Both the position numbers and the translations under genes were made by a program. Shown here piece after piece: positions 10,984-20,232 of a DNA stretch of 64,000 nucleotides. This DNA comes from Dillenia suffruticosa (lineage: Eukaryota; Streptophyta; Magnoliopsida; Dilleniales; Dilleniaceae). The notes beneath the pieces were generated by a model. It did no database searches. It was not told the origin of the DNA and saw only the letters and a list, made by a program, of their open reading frames with translations. Every line of letters begins with the position of its first letter. The stretch's first letter is position 1. Location of the stretch: positions 10,881,001 through 10,945,000 of the forward strand of contig JAVTVX010000034.1 in assembly GCA_033439265.1 (NCBI GenBank). Direction: 5' to 3'.

Positions 10984-11188
10984 GCGAAAGAATGTGATGA
11001 TCGAAGATGTATAGAGGAAGCACTGTACGGTACTGAGAAGAGGCTAGGAGACCAGGGTGATCATCGATTCGAAGGTCGTGCTTGAACCAGAGAAGAACCA
11101 ATCCGTTGTTCTTCTTCTCCTTTTCCTCTCTTCGATCGCCAAAGACGACATTGATGCAAATGGCAGAGAGAAACAGGACGAGGTTCAT
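10984..11188 (-). pseudogene. photolyase/cryptochrome-domain gene fragment, first exon of the domain
   Basis: The minus strand encodes 'LLWFKHDLRIDDHPGLLA' followed by 'RTVLPLYIFDHHILSR', the N-terminal beta-strand and Asp-Asp-His-Pro motif of the DNA photolyase alpha/beta domain. It resembles plant photolyase-like proteins such as the hydrolase-photolyase fusion. The piece ends at a good donor (GTAAAC, complement of 10978-10983) and no further photolyase exon follows: the next recognisable sequence is the Dicer-like fragment. An in-frame ATG exists at 11188, but whether the upstream residues belong to the original gene is unknown. The FAD-binding half is missing. Confidence 0.75.
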
Positions 11189-12189
11189 GAGTGAGGGTTA
11201 TGCGTCGGAGGGAAGTGAAGAAAAAGTAATCGAGGAAAGAGGAGAAGAATTGAGATTTTTTTGGTTAAATGAAATATAATCATATGGATTTGAATAGAGA
11301 AAAATAGGATGAAAGTGAGAAAAATTTACCGCTTAAACTATCCTTGAGAAACTGAGGGGAGTGCTTTCACCAATATTAGTCGGTGTAGATGGGCATTGAC
11401 AACTTCGCCCCTTGATTATGCACGAGTTTGATTTATCATGAGAATAGAAAAAATAATATTTGAAGATTTATCTATAAAATGGATCTCATAATGATTAATT
11501 TAGATTTAATTAAAGTGAAGGCTCAGATGCTAAATAGTATTTACCCAAACAAAAGAGAAGTGTTTTCTCGTTTTTTTTTTTTTTTCCAATGAGAAGGGAG
11601 AGGAGAGAGAGAACAGAGAGGGAAGGGCATAGAGAGTGTCTCTTTTTCCGGCGAGAGAGGAAAGGAACGGGGAGAGAGAGACAGTGCTCAGACAAATTAT
11701 GTCTTGCCTTGCCATATGGAGGACAACGAAATTTACATGATTGGGGATTTACGACACTTATACATATATGGTTAATGAGGATACGTTGCTTATAATTAGG
11801 AAAAAAGAATCAAAGTAACCAAAGAGCAACCTTGCTTAATCAGATAACTTTGAAACATGGTAATTTAATATTTCAAATTTCAAAAATGTAAATTCCCATT
11901 CAAACTCCAGTGTTATATTTATATGCTCTAATTTGGGTATGAACACATGATAGGGGCAAAGGGGGTAACTTCCAGCATTAATATATGATTAGATGGTGGA
12001 TAATTACATTACGTGCATCATTGCTCATTATTATGCAACCCTAGGATTGTTGAAGTGGGCCCTAAGATTATGACCGTTGGGTACAGTACACACTACTTTT
12101 ATCTTTCAACAAAGATATTTCATTTGCTTAGGTGGTCTAGAAAAAGACGTTGCACTATTTTTCTGTGTACCAAATAGTGATTTCTGTAC
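11189..12189. other. intergenic region between the photolyase fragment and the glutaredoxin-like gene
   Basis: No coding signature. There is a purine-rich block at about 11589-11690 (GAGAGA-type) and AT-rich sequence after 11720. It probably contains the distal promoter of the glutaredoxin-like gene. Confidence 0.5.
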
Positions 12190-12500
12190 TTCCCACTTAT
12201 AACTATTTTTAAAAGTCAAACTAACACCAGACAACTTTCTAGCCGTTGAACTCTTTGAGAGAGAGAGAGAGGGGGGGAGGGGGCCGGGGGAGAGAGACAG
12301 AGGGAGAGAGGGAGTCCAAAAACAAAAGGGAGAGAAGGTCCTAATTTTTGGTAGACTCATCAGCTATCCACATCAACTTACACAAATTTGAATTTATCTT
12401 TCTCTTTCTGCATTGAGTCCTCTGAAAAAGTTGTTCTTTTCTTTCAATTTCTCTGTTTCTCTAACACCAAGATCCAGAATCTGACTCAATTTTGCCAAAG
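12190..12500 (+). promoter_or_regulatory. proximal promoter and 5' UTR of the glutaredoxin-like gene
   Basis: A purine run (GAGAGA then G-rich, 12257-12315) is followed by a pyrimidine-rich patch at 12398-12465 (TTCTCTTTCTG, CTTTTCTTTC), typical of plant core promoters and leaders. No convincing TATA box is seen close to the start codon; a TATAA-like word lies at about 12197-12202. Transcription start is not determinable from sequence. Confidence 0.4.
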
Positions 12501-13667
12501 ATGAAGACAATGAAGGGGAAATTGTTGAAGAAATTGAAGTCAATCCGGCCAATTGGGTATCTGAAACAAGATCGGATTCTTCAGGTGAGTGCATCTGATG
12601 GATTTATAGAGTCCTTTTCACAGAATTTGGATTCTAAATCCGAGATTCAATTCTGCAATAAAGAAGAAGAACAAGAACAACAACAGAAAAATGTGAAAGA
12701 GAATACTCGAACAGACCAAGAACCTGATATTATAGATGTGGCTGAGCTTATGAAAGATCTTGAACAAGAAGAAGAAATCATGATTGATGATCTGATGGAT
12801 AACAAAGAGAACATCTGTCCAATTTCAATAAAAACGGACCGAGTTCAAGAATCTTCGGAGAAATTGAAGTTATCTGAAAATGGGTTTTGGAGAAATAAAG
12901 GATTTGAAGCTGTGAAGCCACCCGAGAAGAAATTAAAATCGGAGAAAGTTCATCAAACCCCATTGTTAGAAATAGACTTCTCATCTTTTCGGAGACCGGA
13001 TTTAAATTCTAGAACTCTCTTTGATCGCAATTTGCTAGAAGCATTTCAACAAGCAGTAATGGAGCACGTGTTAGATGAAGAAACCAAGATGGATATCCTA
13101 ATCGAGGAAGCAATACCTCAAATTGAGGAAGACAAGAAGCATTCTTTGAGACTTGATGAAGAAGAAAACTCTATCTCTTTGTCGGAATTTGAAGAGAAAA
13201 TCCCTCCAGGAGGAATCAATGTAGTAATTTTCTACACCACCACATTGAAAGGTGTAAGAAAGACCTTTGAAGACTGCAATAGCATTAGATTCCTCCTAGA
13301 CAGCTTCAAAATTGATTATCAGGAGAGAGACATTTCAATGCACATCGCATTCAGAGAAGAAATGTGGAGAGTTTTGGGTGAGAAATTCTTTCCCCCGAGG
13401 CTTTTTATAAAGGGAAGGTACATTGGTGGGGCAGAGGAAGTGTTAGGGCTTCATGAACAGGGGAAGCTCCGAAGACTCTTTGATGGAATTCCTGCAAAAA
13501 ATTCCGATGAACCATGTGATGGGTGCGCTGGAATTCGGTTTATTATGTGTTTGAGATGCAATGGAAGCCATAGAATTGCTTCGGAAGAGGGAAATTATGA
13601 TGGGTGTTCAAGCATTTGCCCTGAGTGCAATGAAAACGGCTTGATACTCTGTCCTGTTTGCTGCTAA
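12501..13667 (+). CDS. glutaredoxin-like protein with C-terminal CxxC cluster (plant-specific family)
   Basis: Intact single-exon gene of 388 codons. The ATG at 12501 (MKTMKGKLLKKLKSIRPIG) is chosen; the open frame continues three codons further upstream but has no ATG there. Residues 1-230 are a charged, low-complexity region with acidic stretches. From about residue 234, 'PPGGINVVIFYTTTLKGVRKTFEDC' region begins the glutaredoxin fold. As in this plant family, the usual CPYC/CGFS redox motif is replaced (TTLKG), so classical thiol-disulphide activity is doubtful. The tail (about 339-388) has four CxxC pairs (CDGC, CLRC, CPEC, CPVC) likely to bind zinc or another metal. The family is commonly intronless. 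It lies between the two arms of the Dicer-like inverted repeat but has no broken codons. Biological role not known. Confidence 0.93.
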   Translation: MKTMKGKLLKKLKSIRPIGYLKQDRILQVSASDGFIESFSQNLDSKSEIQFCNKEEEQEQQQKNVKENTRTDQEPDIIDVAELMKDLEQEEEIMIDDLMDNKENICPISIKTDRVQESSEKLKLSENGFWRNKGFEAVKPPEKKLKSEKVHQTPLLEIDFSSFRRPDLNSRTLFDRNLLEAFQQAVMEHVLDEETKMDILIEEAIPQIEEDKKHSLRLDEEENSISLSEFEEKIPPGGINVVIFYTTTLKGVRKTFEDCNSIRFLLDSFKIDYQERDISMHIAFREEMWRVLGEKFFPPRLFIKGRYIGGAEEVLGLHEQGKLRRLFDGIPAKNSDEPCDGCAGIRFIMCLRCNGSHRIASEEGNYDGCSSICPECNENGLILCPVCC

Positions 13668-13800
13668 CTTGATTTTGTGTTCCAATGTCATTTAAACGTT
13701 GAGAATTGTTGTTATCTTGTCATATACATTACATGATTTTATAGTTTTTGCGATGGTTGGATCCGGAGGATGCCCATATTTGGCCATATCTATTATAGAA
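13668..13800 (+). other. 3' UTR and downstream sequence of the glutaredoxin-like gene
   Basis: A short AT-rich tail follows the TAA at 13665-13667. No AATAAA was seen, but plant polyadenylation signals are loose. It grades into the T-rich repeat block. Confidence 0.4.
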
Positions 13801-15241
13801 AAAAAAACAAGAGTTAGCACTAAAAAAAAAAAAAAAACAAGTAGGGGGAGGGGTTGTGGAAGGACTTGCCACGTCAGATAGGAACAATGTGCAATTGTTT
13901 CCTCTTTTTTTTTTTCGTTTTTTTTTTTATTTTTTTCACCCATGTATCTTCTTTTTTTTATTTTTTTATTTTTATTTTTTCATCCTTCCCCTTCCTCCCT
14001 TTTATTATTATTATTATTATTTTTTTACTTTCATAAGGTTTCTGGTTTTTTTTTTACTTCTTTTTATTTTCCATCATTCACCCTTGTTTTTTTCATTTCT
14101 TTTTTTATGGATTCCACGGTTACCGATCTATTACTATTCTTTTTTTATTACTTCTTTTTTTTTCACTTATTTATCCCTTTTTTGCTTTTTTTTTTATTTC
14201 TTTTTTTTCATCCTTCATATTTTCCTTTTTTTTTACTTTTTTTTTGGGTTTTTTTAAATTTTTTTCACCTCACATTTCTTTTTTTTTTTACCATTCACCT
14301 TTCTTTTTTGGATTCCAATTTGCTACTATTTCTATTTTTTCCTTCTTTTTTTCATTTACCTTTTTCTTCCTTCTTCTTTTTTTTTTCAACATTCACCCTT
14401 CATTTTTTTTTTTACTTTTTTTGGATTTCTTCTTTTTTTTTTCACCATTCACCCTTCTTTTTTTTTACTCCTTTTTTTTTTGAGTTTCATGTTACCGGTT
14501 TGATACTATTACTTTTTTCTTACTTCTTTTTTTGGGTTTTTTCTTTTTCTTTTTTACTTTTTTCTCCCACCCTTCACTTGTGGGGAGAGGAGAGTGGGAG
14601 GGAATGCCATTTCGGATAGGAACGATTGGTTACTATTTTTTTTTCTTTCTTTTTTTTACCGTTCACGCTTCTTTTTTTGGATTCGACTGTTACCGATTTG
14701 TTACTGTTCCTTTTTTTACTTCTTTTTTTATTTCTTTCTTTTTTACTTTTTTTTTTCTACTCTACACTATATATATATATATATATATATCTTATCTTAA
14801 TTTTAATTTTTTTTAATCTTCTTAATTAATTAATAATAATAATAATAATCTTACTATTATAGAAAGCAACAAGTGGGGAGGGGATGTGGAGGACGTGTCA
14901 CGTCGAATGGGAACAATAACACATTGTTCCCTCCCTTTTTTTTTTCTCTTTTTTCGAGGTTTCTTTCTTTCTTCTTCAATAAGAAACAAATGGTGGAGGG
15001 GGAGGGGGAGGGGGAGGGGGAGCGGAGGGTGGGATGGAGTAGTACCTCAAGTGAGAACAATAGATAACTGTTCCATCCTTTTTTTATTTTTTGTTTTTAA
15101 TTTTATTTCTTTTTTTCCCACCCTTCACCCTTCGTTTTTTTTTTTTTTTTTTTTACTTTTTTTTGGGTCTCTTCTTATTCTTCTTGTTTTTTTTTTCTTT
15201 TATTTTACTTCTCTTTTTTTCCACCATTCACTCTTCTCTTT
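13801..15241 (+). repeat. T-rich degenerate tandem repeat block with purine/hairpin cores
   Basis: About 1.4 kb with very strong strand bias: the plus strand is mostly T with some C. A phrase like 'GGATTC...GTTACCGAT...TACTATT' recurs at about 14109, 14310, 14484 and 14680 (spacing about 175-200 bp). A second core (ACAAGTGGGGAGGGG... CACGTC... GGAACAAT) recurs at about 13840, 14578, 14868 and 14990. The cores contain an inverted repeat, best at about 14909-14931 (GGGAACAAT / ATTGTTCCC). Long open frames here are low-complexity Phe/Leu/Ser translations, not genes. Confidence 0.75.
14995..15031 (+). repeat. G-quadruplex-forming G5-A repeat
   Basis: The plus strand has runs of G5 separated by single A (14997-15020), then further G runs. 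This meets the canonical four-run G-quadruplex rule. It sits in the last core of the T-rich block, close to the right arm of the inverted repeat. Confidence 0.7.
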
Positions 15242-15767
15242 TTTTTCCCCTTTTCTAATAACTTTTAATCAATATTCATTTGTTATTGTGTTGATTGTAG
15301 TCGGTGGAGAAAATCAACATGGTATTCTGTGTGACATTAATGTATATGGAATATTTTTGAAGCTTTCAAGCGAAGATCTTCAAAAAAAAATTTGATTTGA
15401 GTAATAGTTTTACTAGCAAACCTCTTACTCTTTCCTTGGCTATTTTTTTTTTTTTTGGGTAATTTCTCTGTGTTTATTGTCCGTTCCATCCCTACCTCTA
15501 ACACTTTACCAGAGCAGTAGTATAATTACATCAAACAATTTTTTGTCTTTGAGAAATGATTGACGTCGAGTGATCTGCGGCATCATTCTTATAGGTACTT
15601 GTGGTGACACCTGTGATCCTGCTCAATGCTTTAAGGTGCTGTTATTTGAAGCTGGATTTCATTAAGGTTCTCATATTTGATGAATGCCATAAAGCAAGGG
15701 GCAGGCACCCGTATGCCTGCATTATGAGTGTGAGTTTTATGCGCATTATCTCTAACATCTTTGCTAC
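15242..15767 (+). repeat. right arm of the inverted repeat; duplicated Dicer-like exon D3
   Basis: This is the inverted copy of 9683-10211. The exon (15595-15729, 45 codons) reads 'VTPVILLNALRCC' and 'VLIFDECHKARG', differing from the left copy by W to R and N to K. It keeps its acceptor (TATAG before 15595) and donor (GTGAGT after 15729). Beyond 15767 the similarity stops abruptly and unrelated sequence begins; no other Dicer-like exon is on this side. It is therefore a secondary copy of the pseudogene piece, not an independent capture. Confidence 0.9.
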
Positions 15768-16365
15768 AAAATGAACTAGCACTCCACTCTGCTAATGTAC
15801 GATTTTATAAATATATATATGGATTGTTAACGGCAATGAGAGACTAGGTTACTTGGTAACAACAAAGAAGCCAGTAGCCACTACTGTTTGGGATCATTGC
15901 ACTAGTAATTTTCTCCCACTGGGTTGCCGTTAGAAGGAACTAGACTTGTGCCACACATGCTCTATGTTTTGTGTGGGAAAAATGTTGTGTAGAGAAATTT
16001 TAGTTGAAAAAAGAGGAATTGGGGCTTATTTGAAACTACATGTTACGTGTAGTTATCAAGTATGTTAAATCACTTAATTTGCCCCATAAAATATTTTTGA
16101 GTAGAAACATCTCAAAATGTAAGGGTATTGCCGGAATTGAAAACATGTCGTGTTTAAAGAGAGAATAAAGCTGGGTTCTCTTAAATAATACTATAGATAT
16201 TTCCACTTGTAGTCAACAGTTTAACCTGTTTCAAACTCCCCCTTTACCAGGCTATTCTTGTTAATATCAAATGGCACAATGACACAATCTTTCAGATAAG
16301 ATTTTCTATCTGCTGTTAATTAGTTGGCTCACCGCCGTCTTACACACACTGTCTATAATATGCAG
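15768..16365 (+). other. unassigned sequence between the Dicer-like exon copy and the nucleotidase fragment
   Basis: No earlier 5'-nucleotidase exon could be recognised here although the parent gene should have several. The last part (16340-16365) is a normal acceptor region ending TGCAG. The join between the two gene pieces therefore lies in this stretch. Confidence 0.5.
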
Positions 16366-16974
16366 GATAGGGAGGTTCCTGTCCTTATATTTTCTGCAGG
16401 AGTTGCAGATGTAATAGAGGAGGTTGGTTGGTCTAACACTCATAATTAGGGAAGAGGTAAAAGAGTAATTACCATCTTTATATTTTGCTCTCAACTCAGT
16501 GGCCTTTTTTTCATCTCTTTAACAGGTTCTCGGGCAAAAACTTCATAGATCTTTTAAGAATGTTAAAATTGTATCTAACCGGATGGTGTTCAATGACAAT
16601 GGTTGCCTGATATCATTCAAAGGTACCTTCCTGGTAGACAACTTAAAAATGCTAGATTGTGGCCAACAGAATGATGTTTGTTGACACGTCATCTTTTTGT
16701 CACCTGATATCAATATATTCTGTCTTCAAATGAACAAGTTATAATGGATAGATGCCCGCAATAAGGACTTCATGGCCCCTTTGCGTTCTAGTCTTGGTAT
16801 TATTGCAGCATGAGGATTATATCTTGTCTTGTTGTTTGTAATTCCCCGGGGGGGGGGGAGCACCTTTTCTGTTTTCTTGTTCTGCATTTTGTTCATTTTT
16901 AAATATATAATGCATGGGGTCTGAGGATGATTGGTATGATCTCACATAGATCTCAGATCTATATATGAACACCA

Positions 16975-17090
16975 AGGACCCTTGGGTATGGTGGCACCAA
17001 AGGTTTTATCTTTTGACATGAAATCTCAAGTTCGAATCCTTATCCCCTCCTCTAATGTAATGCCCTCGTTTGTAACCAAAAAAAAAAAAA
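16975..17090 (+). mobile_element. short tRNA-derived SINE in intron 2 of the nucleotidase fragment
   Basis: A tRNA-like head with A-box-like GGGTATGGTGG (about 16983-16993) and B box GTTCGAATCCT (17032-17042) is followed by a short body and an A-run (17078-17090). No clean target duplication was found. The 3' end has been duplicated with flanking DNA. Confidence 0.6.
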
Positions 17091-17219
17091 TAGTTCTATA
17101 AATGGACATTTGTTGAACCATATAATCCATGTCCTGTAATGCCCTCGTTTGTAACCAAAAAAAAAAAAAAAAAAATAGTTCTATAAATGGACATTTGTTG
17201 AACCATATAATCCATGTCC
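17056..17219 (+). repeat. tandem duplication of the SINE 3' end plus flank (79 and 85 bp)
   Basis: The unit 17056-17134 starts TGTAATGCCCTCG, passes through the A-run and ends CATGTCC. It is repeated at 17135-17219, identical apart from a longer A-run. The near identity shows the duplication is recent. Confidence 0.9.
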
Positions 17220-18951
17220 TTCATTGCTGCGTACATTTAGTGGCAGGCTCTTCTCTTATTCTTATTATTTTATTTTGTTGGTGATATCTGCTTCATTTCA
17301 TCCCTTATTTCCTCCGATTTAACACAATGCATTGCAGGGAAGCTAATCCACGCTCTGAATAAGAATGAGCATGCTCTTGATATGGCTGCACCTGGCCATG
17401 AACGACTGGGTGATGGTGATGAACCAATTGATGAGTATTCTTCCATGAAAACACGAACCAATGTCTTACTACTTGGTGATCATATTGGAGACTAGGGAAT
17501 GTCTGATGGGTTAAACTATGAAAATCGAATATCCATCGGGTTTCTGTAAGTCACAGAAAATCTTGGATCCTGTTGTCAATGCATTCTTTGCATGTTATAC
17601 GTGGATAAGGTGTAGCAGATTGAATTATTTTCTATTATAGGACGAATTGTAACTTGGGGGCTATTATTTTGTGAGGGCCATTCACAGCAATTTTTACAGT
17701 AAAAGCTTGATAAACGCTTTGTCTATTTGATCAACGGCCGACAGGATAGAGTTTTCCTATTCTAATGAGTGGATCCATGTTTCTCCAGGTTCTCTCATAC
17801 ATATAGTACTGGAGCTAGAAGCATGTGATATTCATGCATATTTTTCCTAAAATAATAATACTTTAGTATTCTCTAAATGATCATTGAAATTAGTTTTGCA
17901 ATTTAAAAATTTAAGAGATAGTTGAGAAAGTCACACTTAATTGAAAGTATCAGATTCTGTTTTGGAATGATAATCGAAGACTTATATATAATTTTGGAAG
18001 TCGTTTGTTTATTTGAGGAAGAGAGGAGGGAGAGAAAGAAGGCGGAATGTTGGTAGATTATATTGAGAAAACTGAGACAGTTTTGACGGTCCCACTTTTC
18101 AAACTCAGGTCTTCCCTTAATTAAGTCCACACCACACTGCTATCTCTTTGTTTACCCATCCCTTTACTTTGGATTTCTATTTATGACCATCGACAAGTTA
18201 GACTGTATATTTGCAGGAATAATAACGTGGACGAGTCTCTTAATAGCTATCGCAAAGCCTTTGATATTGTGTATCCGGTAAGTTGAATGCAATTATACAC
18301 CCTTGTTTTCCTAGTAATGTAAAATGTGTTTTTGAGTGAATCTAAGATGTTGAAATATTACTTCTCACTACCCGGAGAGATACAATATCTTGTTGGGATT
18401 ATTCTGAACTACCTATCACGGATGCTTATTTTAATGAAACTCTTCGGCAGTACTGTGATAATCAGGTTCATTTAGCTCATCAGTGTTAGCATTGACCTTT
18501 CTCAGTCCCAAGTTCAAGAACTGCAATGGTGCTCATTGCAGATTTTGCTTTTATAGGGTAACATTGCAGGGACATGTATTTTCATGGAACGGCACACTGA
18601 GACACAAAATTGCATTTTAACTGCACATTGCTGTATTCAAATGAATAATAGAGGCGTTTTTTGGATTTATACGTGATTTTCCGCACTTTGTGCAAATCAC
18701 CATTGCCATGATGGCCAAGCCTTTTGAAAGGCCCTTTTTTTTTAATAATGCAAAACATTCTCTCTCTCTCTCTCACTCAGAAAAGTTCTTACCTTCATTT
18801 CGTGGAGCATTTAATGGTGTTGACATTTTTTATCTTTCATCATTGTTCCTGTTCTTACCTGTGTTTATGGTTATTCCTGCAGAATGATGCAGCCATGTGG
18901 GGGGTTGTCAAGCTTGTTTCTCAGCTGTGTCCTCCCACGGGAAGCAGTTAA

Positions 18952-20031
18952 ACGTGTTTTGAATGACATACCGATTTCTTTCATATGATGATGCATTTTG
19001 CAAAGTACTCCTCCGGATGAAGGTTTTGGCATCCAAGCCAGCTGCCCCTGCAATGGCTCAGACGTGATCACCTGTACCTGAAATTTTATTTTTGATTGCT
19101 TCATGTCAAAGAAAATGGTATTATTCCTTGCTCTAGGATGTTATAGCTTCAGCCATACTTGAATTCTTAGTTTTTAACCAGGGTTATATGTCAACATGTC
19201 ACCCTGAGGCCACAAAATTTATCTTTGTGGATTTAAATCCTAGTCAAGCCAATTTAGATGAGTAGAGGCATTTGTAGCATGTACCGAATAGCAAACCTAC
19301 ATTACTTGAAGGCATGCCAATAAGAAATCTTATTCATGAGAGCATACGGATTGTTATTATTATTGGTGATATGAGAAGATAATACTCATTTCTTCAAGTC
19401 GGGGAGTCATTTTTGTCTGCAACTTATCCAATACCTCTGGTGGAGCTATATTGATGAGTTCGCGCCAAAGATAGTAACTATGATTGAAAATAGGATATTT
19501 GCAATTGCGATAGGGCCCTTTCGCAGTAACTCTTTGAGGGGGTAGTGAATGCTGGTAGCTGTCTTCGCTTTTTTATCGAAGCAAAACATAAATAGTGAAG
19601 AAAGAAAAATGTGGGGAGTCATTTCTGGTGGACGCAGTTTAACTCTTGATCCCCAGTCTCTGTTGTTACTTTCTCGTGTGGTCCTTACCACTCTTTCATT
19701 TGGTCGATGGAGATGATCCAACCCTCCACTTGAGGGGCCGAGGCCATCAATTGTACTTTCTACTTGGGGCTTGACTTTCCAAACATTATGGAAGGGTGTG
19801 GGGATATACAGTTTTGAATTTTCACACGCCTTCATGCAAAGATTAGGCAATTGATTTGTACTTTCCCTTTCCGGTCCCCATTTTAGGGCAAAGGAGAAAA
19901 GGAAGAAAACAGCAATGGGGACCGGAGAGAGGTCTTTCATCGTTTTGGAGTAATCATTGATCCTTATTAAGAGATGTAACACCCTTAATTATTAATTATT
20001 AGGAGGGAGTGTAGAGATTATTTCAAAAAAT
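18952..20031. other. 3' flank of the nucleotidase fragment and unassigned sequence
   Basis: 18952 to about 19130 is probably the former 3' UTR. From 19440 to 19980 a 178-codon minus-strand open frame exists but shows no recognisable domain and lies in sequence with no gene signals, so it is not called. Confidence 0.45.
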
Positions 20032-20232
20032 AACCGACGCTTCGTTGGTTTAGTGAGAAGAATACTAACACCTCAAATCAAGAACCGGGGTTCGAGTTTT
20101 GGTGTGGCAAAAATGATGTTGGGAGAGCTCCATCCCGATTAGGACCTAACAGCAGCTCGGCCAAGATTAATCGGAGCAAAAACTCAGGATGCTTGGCGAT
20201 GGATGGGACCAAAAAAAAAAAAAAAAAAAAAA
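20032..20232 (+). mobile_element. tRNA-derived SINE with poly-A tail
   Basis: The head has A box TGGTTTAGTGA (20046-20056) and B box GGTTCGAGTTT (20089-20099). The body ends 'GATGGGACC' and a 22-base A tail (20211-20232). Its 3' end (TTAATCGGAGCAAAAACTC) resembles that of the SINE at 7221-7430 (TTAGTCGAGTCAAAACCC on its own strand). The two probably share a 3' domain but differ in the head. Confidence 0.75.

Larger units (their letters stand above)
16366..18951 (+). pseudogene. cytosolic 5'-nucleotidase III-like gene, 5'-truncated, one in-frame stop
   Basis: Five exons with GT/AG borders splice into one frame: 16366-16422 (DREVPVLIFSAGVADVIEE), 16526-16622 (VLGQKLHRSF to SFKG), 17338-17545 (KLIHALNKNEHALDMAAPG ... 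LLLGDHIGD ... GLNYENRISIGF), 18217-18277 (NVDESLNSYRKAFDIVY), 18883-18951 (NDAAMWGVVKLVSQLCPP, ends TAA). This is the C-terminal half of the HAD-type cN-III/pyrimidine 5'-nucleotidase family, which dephosphorylates pyrimidine or 7-methylguanosine monophosphates. The 'LLLGDHIGD' motif with the metal-binding Asp is present. The N-terminal half with the nucleophile Asp is missing, and a TAG at 17493-17495 interrupts after GDHIGD. About 163 codons remain. Confidence 0.88.

Noticed and set aside
12492..12500. Extension of the glutaredoxin-like frame upstream by three codons
   Set aside because: The extension begins at a TTG; the first ATG is at 12501 and gives the family-typical basic N-terminus.
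13856..14829. Several long overlapping open frames rich in Phe, Leu and Ser
   Set aside because: They are translations of the T-rich repeat block; all three frames stay open because T-rich codons are never stops on that strand, and no domain or start context supports them.
16975..17090. A functional tRNA gene, suggested by A-box and B-box matches
   Set aside because: No cloverleaf with paired acceptor stem could be drawn, and the poly-A tail marks it as a SINE.
7430..19200. Terminal inverted repeats with 9-bp target duplications, as expected of a Pack-MULE carrying the gene fragments
   Set aside because: The only clear inverted repeat is the Dicer-like exon pair, which is coding-derived and not at the outer borders; no flanking duplication was found.
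19446..19982. 178-codon minus-strand open frame
   Set aside because: No recognisable domain, unusual composition for a small plant protein, no promoter or splice context; could be checked by RNA-seq or conservation, but sequence alone does not support it.
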